Counted from the stretch's first letter, positions 27,250-36,194 are shown. The stretch: 64,000 bases of DNA from Flavobacterium sp. UBA5153 (GCA_002413745.1 DHXP01000003.1:92657-156656), one strand, 5' to 3'. Notes: generated by a model not told the origin, from the sequence alone. Numbers and translations: made by a program.

Positions 27250-28230
27250 TTGATTACAGCTCCTGACATATTTACCATTTCAAGCCAAAAGCAATTTGAA
27301 AAAACAGCCCTTAAAGTGTTTCGTTTTCAATATGAAAACAACCTAGTGTATCAGGAATTTTGTGATTTTTTGAAAATTGAGGTTCAAAAAGTAAAATCAT
27401 TGCAACAAATCCCTTTTCTTCCCATACAGTTTTTCAAAAGCCATAAGGTGGTTTCCAACGAAAACGCCGTACAAGAAACCTTTACCAGCAGCGGCACAAC
27501 CGGGACAAACACTAGCAAACACTTTGTAACTGACGTTTCTTTATATGAAGAAAGTTATCGAAAAGGGTTCTCTCAATTCTATGGTAATATCGAGGATTAT
27601 GTAGTTTTGGCTTTACTTCCTTCCTATTTGGAACGCGAAGGTTCGTCATTGATTTATATGGTCGAAGACTTGATAAAAATGACCCACAATCCCGAAAGCG
27701 GTTTTTACCTCCACAATCACGAGGAACTAATCGAGAAATTAATACGATTGGACAATGCGGGACAAAACGTGATTTTGATTGGGGTTACGTATGCTTTATT
27801 GGATTTAATTGAAACCAAAAAATTCCAATTGCAAAACACCATTATTATGGAAACCGGCGGAATGAAAGGCAAACGAAAAGAAATGATTCGGGAAGAACTG
27901 CACGAACAATTATGTGAAGGTTTTGGCGTTTCGTCAATTCATTCTGAATACGGAATGACCGAATTGCTGTCGCAAGCTTATTCTCTGGGAAATGGCGTGT
28001 TTGAATGCCCTTCTTGGATGCAAATCCTCATTCGCGACACCGAAGACGCTTTGACTTATGTCGATGCTGAAAAAACGGGCGGAATCAACGTAATTGACTT
28101 GGCCAACATCAATTCCTGTTCCTTTATTGCCACACAGGATTTGGGCAAAAAAAATCCCAACACCACTTTCGAAGTATTGGGACGTTTTGACAATAGTGAT
28201 ATTCGCGGTTGTAATTTGATGGTTATTTGA
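27250..28230 (+). CDS. LuxE/PaaK-type acyl-protein synthetase/acyltransferase
   Basis: A 326-residue member of the adenylate-forming LuxE/PaaK-like group. The nucleotide loop FTSSGTTGTNTS lies near residues 78-89. Later stretches SIHSEYGMTELLSQAY and GGINVIDLANINSCSFIATQDLG are the acyl-adenylate region of such enzymes. The frame starts at TTG; no ATG gives the expected N-terminus, and the -7 box position agrees with this start. The natural acyl substrate is unknown. No bioluminescence or phenylacetate genes are nearby. Confidence 0.75.
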   Translation: MITAPDIFTISSQKQFEKTALKVFRFQYENNLVYQEFCDFLKIEVQKVKSLQQIPFLPIQFFKSHKVVSNENAVQETFTSSGTTGTNTSKHFVTDVSLYEESYRKGFSQFYGNIEDYVVLALLPSYLEREGSSLIYMVEDLIKMTHNPESGFYLHNHEELIEKLIRLDNAGQNVILIGVTYALLDLIETKKFQLQNTIIMETGGMKGKRKEMIREELHEQLCEGFGVSSIHSEYGMTELLSQAYSLGNGVFECPSWMQILIRDTEDALTYVDAEKTGGINVIDLANINSCSFIATQDLGKKNPNTTFEVLGRFDNSDIRGCNLMVI

Positions 28231-28278
28231 AAAAATTGTGAATTATAAGTTCTCCAACTCTAATCACAAAATAATTTT

Positions 28279-28536
28279 TCATTCATAAATGTCTTTTCGA
28301 TGACCTAAATCTATAACGTCAATCAGAAGAATATCATCAAAAACATCATAAATAATTCTGTAATCTCCAACACGAATTCTGAAACCATTTCTGCCTTTCA
28401 ATTTTTTATATCCTTGAGGTTTTGGATTTTCTGCTAAATTTTGAATTGCCACAATTATAGGTTCAGCAATCTTATCAGATAGTTTGTCTAAATGTTTCAC
28501 AGCCTTTTTAGTTAAACTAACTTTATAATTAGGCAT
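28279..28536 (-). CDS. RelE/ParE-type toxin
   Basis: An 85-residue protein with the RelE/ParE fold signature: LTKKAVKHLDKL at the start, LAENPKPQGYKKLKG in the middle, and FRIRVGDYRIIYDVFDD and IDLGHRKDIYE at the end. Family toxins cleave mRNA on the ribosome or poison gyrase; which applies is not clear. It overlaps the antitoxin gene by 8 bp, the usual arrangement with the antitoxin first. Confidence 0.85.
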   Translation of the reverse strand: MPNYKVSLTKKAVKHLDKLSDKIAEPIIVAIQNLAENPKPQGYKKLKGRNGFRIRVGDYRIIYDVFDDILLIDVIDLGHRKDIYE

Positions 28537-28726
28537 TCTTTTCTTCTCTTGATTTCACGTAATCATCGAATGAAATACGTGTGCCATCATCATTTTTTTT
28601 TGCTTCGTCATACAGTCGGATGTCTTCTAATTCTTCTAAATCACGCATCAATTTTTCATATTCTTTTATCGAAATTAAAACTGCCGTTTTTTTTCCTTTT
28701 TTATCTGTCAAAAATTGAGTTTCCAT
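28529..28726 (-). CDS. Phd/YefM-type antitoxin
   Basis: A 65-residue protein with the Phd/YefM-like start (FLTDKKGKKTAVLISIKEYEKLMRDLEELED) and an acidic, flexible C-terminus that would wrap the toxin. It precedes and overlaps the RelE/ParE-type toxin gene. It should also autorepress the pair. The pair lies between the acyltransferase and tyrS genes with no other mobile genes. Confidence 0.82.
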   Translation of the reverse strand: METQFLTDKKGKKTAVLISIKEYEKLMRDLEELEDIRLYDEAKKNDDGTRISFDDYVKSREEKNA

Positions 28727-28758
28727 AGCTTTCAGTAATTTAGAGTAAAGTTATAAAA

Positions 28759-30051
28759 TTATTTAACCCGAATCACAAAATAATTTTTCTTTCCGCTTTG
28801 CAACAATACAAACTGATTATTGATTAAATCTTTGGCTGAAAGCACAAAATCTTCGGTTACTTTTTCCTTGTTTACCGAAATAGAATTGGCGGTCAAAGCG
28901 CGTCTTGCTTCACCGTTCGATTTTAAAAATCCTGTTTTTTCGTTTAAAACATCAACAATGTTTATTCCGGCTTCAATTTCATTTCTTGAAATTTCCGCCT
29001 GCGGAACACCGTCAAAAACATCCAAAAAAGTCGCTTCATCCAATTGTTTCAAATCATCCGAAGTAGAATTCCCAAACAAAATATTAGATGCCTTTATAGC
29101 ATTTTCTAAATCTTCCTTAGAATGAACCATTACCGTAATTTCTTCCGCCAAACGTTTTTGTAATAAACGTAAATGTGGTGCTTCTCTATGCTTTCCGGTT
29201 AGAATCTCAATTGCTGAATTTGATAAAAAAGTGAAAATCTTAATATATTTTTCGGCGTCAACATCCGAGGTGTTTAACCAATATTGATAAAATTTATAAG
29301 GAGAAGTTCTAGCTGAATCCAACCAAATATTTCCACCTTCTGATTTTCCAAATTTTGTTCCATCCGCTTTTGTAATCAACGGGCAAGTCAAAGCATACGC
29401 TTTTCCACCCGCTATTCTACGCACTAATTCGGTTCCTGTGGTAATATTTCCCCACTGGTCACTTCCTCCCATTTGTAACGTACAATCTTTGTTTTTGTAC
29501 AAATGTAAAAAGTCATACCCCTGAACCAATTGATAGGTAAACTCTGTAAATGACATTCCTTCAGAAGCCTCAGAAGACAAACGTTTCTTGACTGAGTCTT
29601 TCGACATCATATAATTTACCGTAATGTGTTTTCCAATATCCCGAATGAAATCCAGAAAAGAAAAATTCTTCATCCAATCGTAATTATTCACCAACTCCGC
29701 CGCATTAGCTGCATTGGAAGTAAAATCCAGAAAACGAGCCAATTGCCCTTTTATAGCTTCCTGATTGTGACGCAATGTGGCTTCATCAAGCAAGTTTCTC
29801 TCATTCGATTTTCCCGATGGATCACCTATCATTCCTGTTGCACCACCCACTAATGCAAGCGGTTTGTGTCCAGACAATTGAAAATGTTTCAATAACATCA
29901 CACCCACTAAATGGCCAATATGCAATGAATCGGCAGTTGGGTCAATTCCCACATATGCCACATGCATTTGTTCCATCAGATGTTCTTCTGTGCCCGGCAT
30001 AACATCGTGAAGCATTCCTCTCCAAGTCACTTCTTCAATAAAATTCTTCAT
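28759..30051 (-). CDS. tyrS: Tyrosyl-tRNA synthetase
   Basis: Class I aminoacyl-tRNA synthetase that charges tRNA-Tyr, 430 residues. The HIGH motif is at 44-47 ([10 protein letters not shown]) and the KMSKS-equivalent KFGKS at 233-237. The tyrosine-binding region and GGSDQWGNI are typical of the bacterial TyrS. The C-terminus carries an S4-like RNA-binding domain ([21 protein letters not shown]). The minus-strand box TATCTTTG lies 18 bp upstream of the start. Confidence 0.97.
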   Translation of the reverse strand: MKNFIEEVTWRGMLHDVMPGTEEHLMEQMHVAYVGIDPTADSLHIGHLVGVMLLKHFQLSGHKPLALVGGATGMIGDPSGKSNERNLLDEATLRHNQEAIKGQLARFLDFTSNAANAAELVNNYDWMKNFSFLDFIRDIGKHITVNYMMSKDSVKKRLSSEASEGMSFTEFTYQLVQGYDFLHLYKNKDCTLQMGGSDQWGNITTGTELVRRIAGGKAYALTCPLITKADGTKFGKSEGGNIWLDSARTSPYKFYQYWLNTSDVDAEKYIKIFTFLSNSAIEILTGKHREAPHLRLLQKRLAEEITVMVHSKEDLENAIKASNILFGNSTSDDLKQLDEATFLDVFDGVPQAEISRNEIEAGINIVDVLNEKTGFLKSNGEARRALTANSISVNKEKVTEDFVLSAKDLINNQFVLLQSGKKNYFVIRVK

Positions 30052-30068
30052 CTTTTTAACAATTTCGA

Positions 30069-30076
30069 CAAAGATA
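30069..30076 (-). promoter_or_regulatory. TAnnTTTG -7 box for tyrS
   Basis: Minus strand TATCTTTG, 17 bp before the ATG at 30051. Confidence 0.6.
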
Positions 30077-30156
30077 ACAATTCAAAAAGCAATGACAATA
30101 GTAATAGCAATTTCAATGGCATTAAAAAATGCAATTTTATTGACAAAATATTCAAT

Positions 30157-30192
30157 AAAAAACTTTGCGCCCTTGCGACTTCACGGCAAAAT
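30157..30192 (+). repeat. CTTCGTGGCAAA-family repeat, single copy
   Basis: AAAAACTTTGCGCCCTTGCG followed by ACTTCACGGCAAAATAG, a divergent copy of the family seen in the nrdB-nrdA gap and around 55 kb. It lies directly before the epimerase gene, so it may carry part of its leader. Confidence 0.75.
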
Positions 30193-30206
30193 AGTATATT
30201 TACAAA

Positions 30207-31196
30207 ATGGTTTTAGTCACAGGAGGAACGGGATTGGTTGGTACACATTTATTGCTTCATTTAATTGAAAATGGAGAAAACGTTCGTGCCATTTATCGAA
30301 ATGCCGAAACAATCAAGAAAACAAAATCTCTATTTTTACTTTACAAAAAAGAATCTCTATTTGAAAAAATTGAATGGGTAAAAGCTAACATTACCGATGT
30401 GCCCTCCTTGGAAAGTACTTTCGAAAACATTGATTATGTGTATCATTGTGCCGCCCTGATTTCGTTTGATCCTAAAGACGAAGATTTACTTAGAAAAACC
30501 AATATCGAAGGCACGGCAAATATTGTCAATTTTTGCATTGCCAACGCCGTAAAAAAGCTGTGTTTTGTTAGTTCTATCGCTGCTCTTGGTGATTTGGCAG
30601 CATACGAAAAAATCATTACCGAAGAAACGGAATGGAATCCTGAAAAGCCTCATAGCGATTATGCCATTTCTAAATATGGTGCCGAAATGGAAATTTGGCG
30701 CGGACAACAAGAAGGTCTAAATGCAGTAATTGTAAATCCTGGAGTTATAATTGGCCCTGGTTTTCAAGAACAAGGAAGCGGAAAACTTTTCAAGAATGTG
30801 CAAAATGGATTGCCGTTTTACACCAAAGGCCGTACGGGATTTGTTGCGGTTACGGATGTCGTTAAAATTATGTCCGAGTTGATGAAAAACGAAACAGAAA
30901 ATGAGCGATATACCCTAATTGCACAAAACATTGTTTTCAGGGACTTTTTCAACACTATTGCTAAAGCCTCCAAAACAAAAAAACCTTCGATCTATTTAAG
31001 CCCTTTAATGATGGAGATTTTGTGGAGAATTGACTGGCTTTTTTCAACTATTTTTGGACAAAAAAGGCATTTGGATCGTGCTACCGCCAAAGCTTCTTTT
31101 TCTAAAAATCTGTATTCCAATGAAAAAATCAAAAGCACTTTAGACATTGAATTTATAGATATTCATCAGTATATAAAAGAAATTTCAAGTTTATAA
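30207..31196 (+). CDS. NAD(P)-dependent epimerase/dehydratase
   Basis: Extended short-chain dehydrogenase of 329 residues. The nucleotide motif TGGTGLVGTHL is at residues 4-14, and the active-site YAISK near 152-156 carries the catalytic Tyr and Lys. Sugar nucleotide or steroid-like substrates are both possible for this subfamily; the C-terminal region (SIYLSPLMMEILWRIDWLF) is hydrophobic. Its last 6 bp overlap the 3' end of the convergent DUF4296 gene. Substrate is unknown. Confidence 0.85.
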   Translation: MVLVTGGTGLVGTHLLLHLIENGENVRAIYRNAETIKKTKSLFLLYKKESLFEKIEWVKANITDVPSLESTFENIDYVYHCAALISFDPKDEDLLRKTNIEGTANIVNFCIANAVKKLCFVSSIAALGDLAAYEKIITEETEWNPEKPHSDYAISKYGAEMEIWRGQQEGLNAVIVNPGVIIGPGFQEQGSGKLFKNVQNGLPFYTKGRTGFVAVTDVVKIMSELMKNETENERYTLIAQNIVFRDFFNTIAKASKTKKPSIYLSPLMMEILWRIDWLFSTIFGQKRHLDRATAKASFSKNLYSNEKIKSTLDIEFIDIHQYIKEISSL

Positions 31197-31688
31197 ACTC
31201 AGGTTTCTTTCTTTGATTCTTTTTATTGAATCTGCATCTCTCGTAATTTTCAGCTCTTGTTTTGCCTTTTTTATTGAATCAGCTTCTTTTTTGGCTTTTA
31301 ATTTCCCTTCTGCTATTTTTCGTGCCTTGCTTTTCTTGCTTTCAATCTTAACCAGGGATTCCACCAAAGATTTTCTCTTGTCTAATCGTGATTTAACCTG
31401 ATCATACATTAATTTATACTCCTTGTAATCAGAGGCATAATAGGCATTGCTTTGAACAAATTGAATACTGTCAATTTTATACTTTTTATAAATATATTCG
31501 GTTGGATTTATTTTACGGGTCTCCAAAGAATTCGGATTTTGATTTCTTATGGCTTCCAAAATGGATAAATCATACATCACATTTACCATTTTCTCCTTTT
31601 CGATAAGATTATTTGGTTTTTTGATAATCTCATTTTTACAACTAAATAGAATTGTTAAAAGGACTAAAAATGGAATTATTTTTTTCAT
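31191..31688 (-). CDS. DUF4296 family lipoprotein
   Basis: A 165-residue predicted lipoprotein: the signal MKKIIPFLVLLTILFSC places the lipidated Cys at residue 17. The following region (MVNVMYDLSILEAIRNQNP) is typical of DUF4296, and the C-terminus is a highly charged coiled-coil rich in K/E/R. It lies 14 bp downstream of the dihydroorotase gene in the same direction. The function is unknown. Confidence 0.8.
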   Translation of the reverse strand: MKKIIPFLVLLTILFSCKNEIIKKPNNLIEKEKMVNVMYDLSILEAIRNQNPNSLETRKINPTEYIYKKYKIDSIQFVQSNAYYASDYKEYKLMYDQVKSRLDKRKSLVESLVKIESKKSKARKIAEGKLKAKKEADSIKKAKQELKITRDADSIKRIKERNLSL

Positions 31689-31702
31689 CTTTATTGCATT
31701 AT

Positions 31703-33043
31703 TTATCTATCAAACAACAATCGTTTTCCGGCACGAATATCTTTTACTTTAAAGGCAGAATAAACCAATTGTCCATTTACAAAGGTATGGGTAATTCTAG
31801 ATTTAAAAGTAAATCCCTCAAACGGCGACCATCCACATTTAGAGATGATATTCTCTTTATTTACATTCCATGGCATTCCAGGATTTACAATAACCAAATC
31901 AGCATAATATCCTTTTTTGATAAAACCACGCTTTTCAATTTTGAAAATCTTGGCTGGATTATGGCACATTTTTTCCACGATTTTTTCAATGCTAATTTTG
32001 CCTTGATGGTAGGCCTCAAACATTGCCACTACAGCATGCTGCACTAATGGTCCACCAGAAGGTGCTTTTAAATAGGATTGTTTTTTTTCTTCTAGGGTGT
32101 GTGGTGCGTGGTCTGTGGCAATAACGTCAATTCTACCATCAAGCAGGGCTTCCCATAAAACTTTTCGATCATTGGCTGTTTTTACGGCAGGATTCCACTT
32201 TATCAAATTGCCTTTGGTTTTATAATCCTCATTGGTAAACCACAAATGATGGATACAAACTTCGGCTGTGATTTTCTTGTCTTCCAATGGGATTTTATTG
32301 GTAAATAAATCCATTTCCTTGGCGGTCGAAAGATGAAAAATATGCAATCGTGCACCCGTTTTTTTGGCCAAAGCAACGGCTTTTGAAGAGGAAATATAAC
32401 AAGCCTCCTCGCTACGAATAAGATGATGCACCGTTACCGGAACATCCTCGCCAAATTCCGCTTTGTATTTTGCCAAGTTTTTTTGGATTGTGGCTTCATC
32501 TTCACAATGTACCGCAATAAGCATCGGCGTGCTTGAAAATATTTTTTCTAAAACGGCTTCATTATCGACCAACATATTTCCTGTTGATGAACCTAAAAAT
32601 ATTTTTATTCCCGCAACATTCCTAGGGTTTGTTTTTAGAACTTCGTCTAAATTATCATTAGTTGCACCCATCATAAACGAATAATTCGCATAGGACTTCT
32701 CGGAAGCCAATTGGTATTTTTGCTCCAAAATTTCCTGCGTTACCGCATTGGGTATCGTGTTGGGCTGCTCTATATAAGAAGTGATTCCTCCGGCAACTGC
32801 CGCCTTGGATTCTGATTCTATGTCCCCTTTATAAGTAAGTCCAGGTTCCCTAAAATGTACCTGGTCGTCAATGGCACCCGGAATCAAATAATTCCCTTCG
32901 GCATCAATAATCTTGCATTCGGATGATTTAGGACTTATGCTTTCAGAAATTTCAACGATTAAGTCGTTCTCAATTAACACATCGCCTTCAAAAATCTTTC
33001 CTTCATTTACAATTTTGGCATTCTTGATTAAAACCCTGTTCAT
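31703..33043 (-). CDS. pyrC: Dihydroorotase
   Basis: Zinc enzyme of pyrimidine biosynthesis that cyclises N-carbamoylaspartate, 446 residues. The metal motif DQVHFREPG at 60-68 and the later ATDHAPHT are the amidohydrolase signatures, and an activity-type conserved region (GGITSYIEQPNTIPNAVT) follows the first. The sequence is of the class I dihydroorotase type; a hydantoinase or allantoinase is less likely. It is encoded downstream of the GT2 enzyme gene, 11 bp away, and upstream of the DUF4296 gene. Confidence 0.9.
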   Translation of the reverse strand: MNRVLIKNAKIVNEGKIFEGDVLIENDLIVEISESISPKSSECKIIDAEGNYLIPGAIDDQVHFREPGLTYKGDIESESKAAVAGGITSYIEQPNTIPNAVTQEILEQKYQLASEKSYANYSFMMGATNDNLDEVLKTNPRNVAGIKIFLGSSTGNMLVDNEAVLEKIFSSTPMLIAVHCEDEATIQKNLAKYKAEFGEDVPVTVHHLIRSEEACYISSSKAVALAKKTGARLHIFHLSTAKEMDLFTNKIPLEDKKITAEVCIHHLWFTNEDYKTKGNLIKWNPAVKTANDRKVLWEALLDGRIDVIATDHAPHTLEEKKQSYLKAPSGGPLVQHAVVAMFEAYHQGKISIEKIVEKMCHNPAKIFKIEKRGFIKKGYYADLVIVNPGMPWNVNKENIISKCGWSPFEGFTFKSRITHTFVNGQLVYSAFKVKDIRAGKRLLFDR

Positions 33044-33054
33044 TGTGTTTTTTC

Positions 33055-33780
33055 TTATAAGATGTTGACTAATTTTTTTAACCGGAGAGATATAACTCCC
33101 AGAACAGCTTCTTTAAAAATGGCACTGCTCATTTTAGACTGTCCTTTTGTTCTGTCCGTAAAAATAATGGGAACTTCGACAATTTCAAAATTCTTGCAAA
33201 ATGTTCTGTATTTCATTTCAATTTGAAAGGCATAGCCCACAAATTTTATTTTATCTAAATTGATTCCTTCAAGCACTTGTCTTTTATAACAAATAAAACC
33301 CGCCGTGGCATCATGTATTTTCATTCCTGTAATGAACTGCACGTAAACCGATGCAAAATAAGACATCAACACCCGACTTAAAGGCCAGTTTACAACATTT
33401 ACACCTGTCACATAACGAGAACCAATAGCTAAATCAGCGCCACCAAAATGACAGGCATCATACAATTTTTCCAAATCATTTGGATTGTGCGAAAAATCGG
33501 CATCCATCTCGAAAACAAATTCATACTTGCGCTCCAAAGCCCACTTAAAACCGTGCACATAGGCTGTTCCAAGGCCTAGTTTTCCTGCTCTTTTTTCTAA
33601 AAACAATCTCCCCTCAAATTCCGATTGAAGCATAATTACTTTTTCTGCGGTATGATCTGGCGAATTGTCGTCAATGACAAGAACGTGAAAAGGTTTATGT
33701 TGGGAAAGCACTGATCTAATGATGCTTTCGATGTTTTCAATTTCGTTATAGGTAGGAATTATAACAATACAATCGTTCAT
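33055..33780 (-). CDS. GT2 polyprenol-phosphate mannosyltransferase-like
   Basis: A 241-residue glycosyltransferase family 2 protein of the DPM1 type. It shows IVIIPTYNEIENI at the start, VIDDNSPDHTAEKV and the metal-binding DADFSHNP for the nucleotide sugar, and SRYVTGVNVVNWPLSR and TAGFICYKR for the acceptor side. Members transfer mannose or glucose from a nucleotide sugar to a polyprenyl phosphate. No C-terminal membrane extension is present. It is the first gene of a three-gene run with dihydroorotase and DUF4296. Confidence 0.88.
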   Translation of the reverse strand: MNDCIVIIPTYNEIENIESIIRSVLSQHKPFHVLVIDDNSPDHTAEKVIMLQSEFEGRLFLEKRAGKLGLGTAYVHGFKWALERKYEFVFEMDADFSHNPNDLEKLYDACHFGGADLAIGSRYVTGVNVVNWPLSRVLMSYFASVYVQFITGMKIHDATAGFICYKRQVLEGINLDKIKFVGYAFQIEMKYRTFCKNFEIVEVPIIFTDRTKGQSKMSSAIFKEAVLGVISLRLKKLVNIL

Positions 33781-33799
33781 ATTTTGAGTAATTTCAACG

Positions 33800-33807
33800 C
33801 AAAAGTA
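33800..33807 (-). promoter_or_regulatory. TAnnTTTG -7 box for the GT2 gene
   Basis: Minus strand TACTTTTG, 19 bp before the ATG at 33780. It may serve the GT2, pyrC and DUF4296 genes. Confidence 0.6.
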
Positions 33808-33869
33808 AACTTTTTATGCCATTTGATTCATAATAAAATTATAATAAAAAGAATGAAATAAAAAATCAG

Positions 33870-33877
33870 TAATTTTG
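33870..33877 (+). promoter_or_regulatory. TAnnTTTG -7 box abutting the DUF4271 start
   Basis: TAATTTTG ends 7 bp before the ATG at 33885, so the mRNA would be nearly leaderless. Confidence 0.6.
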
Positions 33878-33884
33878 CATCGCT

Positions 33885-34556
33885 ATGATTGAAAATATAC
33901 TTCATCCAAGAATAATCGAAAATAAAGATTGGGCAACGGTCTTATTTACAATGGCATTTGCCACAATCGCTATAACCAAATCGGTTTTTGAGAACCGATT
34001 TTCAGACTTTGCAAAATTAATTTATTCGGACAAATACACAAAAGTATATAGAGACGGCAGTCACCTTAAAAGTGGCTTTACCATTTCATTGTTTTTTGTT
34101 CAAGTGATTTCTTTCGCCTTCTTCATCCAACTTTCGATGGGTTATTTTGGTTATGCTTCAAAAACAGATTGGATTCTCTATATTCAAATAATTACTTTCC
34201 TTGTTTTTTTTATTTTATCCAAGTATTTAATCGAGAAAATTATTGCCACTGCATTCAATATTGATGAATTTATTGACCAATTCAACCTGCAAAAAGTTAC
34301 TTATAGAACTTATATTGGATTATTTATACTGCCAATTAACGTTATTCTATTCTATTATGACACAATATCAAAAAATATTCTGATATTACTTATAGCTATC
34401 GTTCTAACAATAAACCTATTAACTTATTTTGTATCAATAAAAAGTTATCAAAATTCAATATTCGACAAGTTGTTTTATTTTATTTTATATCTTTGCGCTC
34501 TTGAAATAGCACCGTATTATTTTATGTATTATTGGTTTACAAAAGGCGTTACTTAG
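33885..34556 (+). CDS. DUF4271 membrane protein
   Basis: A 223-residue integral membrane protein with about five hydrophobic segments and the conserved-looking N-terminal stretch DWATVLFTMAFATIAITKSVFENRF. It is widespread in Bacteroidota with no established function. hemD follows 12 bp later, and the two appear to form an operon. A nearly leaderless start is suggested by the promoter box. Confidence 0.78.
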   Translation: MIENILHPRIIENKDWATVLFTMAFATIAITKSVFENRFSDFAKLIYSDKYTKVYRDGSHLKSGFTISLFFVQVISFAFFIQLSMGYFGYASKTDWILYIQIITFLVFFILSKYLIEKIIATAFNIDEFIDQFNLQKVTYRTYIGLFILPINVILFYYDTISKNILILLIAIVLTINLLTYFVSIKSYQNSIFDKLFYFILYLCALEIAPYYFMYYWFTKGVT

Positions 34557-34568
34557 AAAATATTAAAT

Positions 34569-35318
34569 ATGAAAGTGAAAACAATTTTGGTGTCACAGCC
34601 AGAGCCTAAAGTGGAAAATTCTCCTTACTTTGAGCTCCAACAAAAGCATAAAGTAAAAATTGATTTCAGATGTTTTATCCACGTAGAAGGTGTTAGCGCA
34701 AAAGAAATCAGACTTCAAAAAATTGATCTTAATAATTTTACCGCAATTATATTAACGAGTAAAAACTCTGTGGATCACTTTTTTAGGGTTGCAGATGAAA
34801 TGCGTTACAAAGTTCCTGAAGGGTTAAAATATTTCTGTCAATCTGAAGCAGTTGCATTCTACCTACAAAAATACGTGGTATACCGTAAACGTAAAATTTA
34901 CGTTGGCCCAAAAGATTTTGCCGATTTATCGCCATTGATAAAAAAATACAAAGACGAAAAATTCTTGTTGCCCGCTTCAGACCAATTGAATGCAGACGCA
35001 CCAATAACCCTCAATAACCTAAAAGTAGATTGGACACAAGCTGTCTTTTATAGAACGGTTATGAGCGATTTGTCTGATTTAGCCGATGTGTATTATGATG
35101 TTTTAGCTTTCTTTAGCCCAACTGGAATAAAATCATTATTTATGAATTTTCCGGATTTCAAACAAAACAACACCCGAATTGCCGTTTTTGGAAGTTCAAC
35201 CCAAAAAGAGGCATTAGATAGTGGTTTAAGAATTGATATTCTTGCCCCAACTCCCGAAACACCATCGATGTCAATGGCATTGGAAAAATATATCAATGAC
35301 GTGAATAAAGCAAAATAA
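34569..35318 (+). CDS. hemD: Uroporphyrinogen-III synthase
   Basis: A 249-residue HemD-type protein that closes hydroxymethylbilane to uroporphyrinogen III. Family hallmarks are the two-domain pattern with ILVSQPEPKVENSPY at the N-terminus, AIILTSKNSVDHFFRV in domain one and AFFSPTGIKSLFMNFP with VFGSSTQKEAL in domain two. Sequence similarity in this family is low, so the assignment relies on the pattern. It is cotranscribed with the DUF4271 gene and ends at a terminator at 35356. Confidence 0.83.
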   Translation: MKVKTILVSQPEPKVENSPYFELQQKHKVKIDFRCFIHVEGVSAKEIRLQKIDLNNFTAIILTSKNSVDHFFRVADEMRYKVPEGLKYFCQSEAVAFYLQKYVVYRKRKIYVGPKDFADLSPLIKKYKDEKFLLPASDQLNADAPITLNNLKVDWTQAVFYRTVMSDLSDLADVYYDVLAFFSPTGIKSLFMNFPDFKQNNTRIAVFGSSTQKEALDSGLRIDILAPTPETPSMSMALEKYINDVNKAK

Positions 35319-35355
35319 ACACTCATTCAAGTTCCTTTTCGAAATAAAAATTACA

Positions 35356-35383
35356 AAAAAACCGCGAAATCGCGGTTTTTTTT
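35356..35383 (+). terminator. Rho-independent terminator after hemD
   Basis: The stem AAAAACCGCG pairs with CGCGGTTTTT around a 4-nt loop, followed by further T residues. Confidence 0.85.
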
Positions 35384-35438
35384 ATGTCCCAATCTTTAAA
35401 TAAATTCTTACCCTTTTTTTTATTATTTGTTTTTTGCC

Positions 35439-35446
35439 TAAATTTG
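35439..35446 (+). promoter_or_regulatory. TAnnTTTG -7 box for the Lrp/AsnC gene
   Basis: TAAATTTG, 48 bp before the original ATG at 35495. It shows the gene was once a normal transcription unit. Confidence 0.55.
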
Positions 35447-35494
35447 ATTTTCAATTTAAACTAAATCCTAAACTTTAGTTTCAAATAGCAACTT

Positions 35495-36176
35495 ATGAAA
35501 ATCAACTCTCTCATTGTAGAAATAGACGGAATCGACAAAGAAATTTTACGTTTCCTGATGGAAGATGCCCGAAAACCAATCCTTCAAATTGCCAATAAAC
35601 CACTATGGACTTAAAGTCCATAGTTTCGGTTTAGCAGACTGAAAGTCTGCACGGCTGAAAAACATAAAAAAATTAAACCGCAAATTCGCAAATTTAAGTG
35701 AACCCATAAAAGTAAAAAAAATAATTTGCGAATTTGCGGTAAATGTTTTTAGAACCTGAAAGGTAGATGCACTAAAGTGCATAGTTTTAACTATCTCTGT
35801 GACCAAAAAAATAGGAATTTCCGGAGCCGCCATCCATCAACGGCTTCGAAAACTGGAACAATCGGGTGTGATATCAGGTTCTAAATTAGTGGTAAACCAT
35901 AAAGTTTTGGGCTATAATACGATGGCGTTTGTTGGGGTTTATCTGGACAAAGCGGCACGAAATGCGGAAGCCGTAAAAGATCTTAGAAAAATTCCAGAAG
36001 TCTTGGAATGCCATTACACCACGGGAAACTGGTCCATTTTGATAAAAATTATTTGTCGTGACAACGAGCATTTGATGCATTTGTTGAATACCCGAATTCA
36101 GGCCATCGAAGGCGTTTCAAGAACAGAAACTTTCATTTCCTTGGATCAACAAATCGACAGACAGATTCAACTGTAG
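35495..36176 (+). pseudogene. Lrp/AsnC-family regulator split by a repeat insertion
   Basis: The N-terminus, MKINSLIVEIDGIDKEILRF, begins at ATG 35495 and runs to IANK at 35599, the first part of the winged HTH. An insert of 211 bp follows and introduces a TAA at 35612. From 35811 the same protein resumes as IGISGAAIHQRLRKLEQSG, then the ligand-binding half ending at 36176. Removing the insert would join the frame. The second part could start at GTG 35799, giving 125 residues, but it would lack the first helices of the DNA-binding domain. The ligand-binding half is intact. As it stands, the full regulator is not made. Confidence 0.88.
35600..35810. repeat. 211-bp hairpin-rich repeat cluster inside the Lrp/AsnC gene
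   Basis: Contains four hairpins in a row: CTATGGACTT/AAGTCCATAG (35603-35623), GCAGACT/AGTCTGC (35634-35650), a TTACCGCA-family pair ACCGCAAATTCGCAAATT (35678-35695) with its exact complement (35723-35740), and ATGCACT/AGTGCAT (35767-35782). CCAATAAA before it (35592-35599) and CCAAAAAA at its end (35803-35810) look like an imperfect target duplication. Confidence 0.8.
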
Positions 36177-36194
36177 CTTTTAGAATAAATAAAA

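Noticed and set aside
28279-31196. Phage defence island
   Set aside because: The toxin-antitoxin pair stands alone among housekeeping genes; no restriction, Abi or other defence genes are adjacent.
35799-36176. Second half of Lrp/AsnC as an independent functional gene
   Set aside because: It lacks the first helices of the DNA-binding domain and starts with GTG in repeat-derived sequence, so pseudogene is more likely. Expression as a ligand-binding fragment is not excluded.
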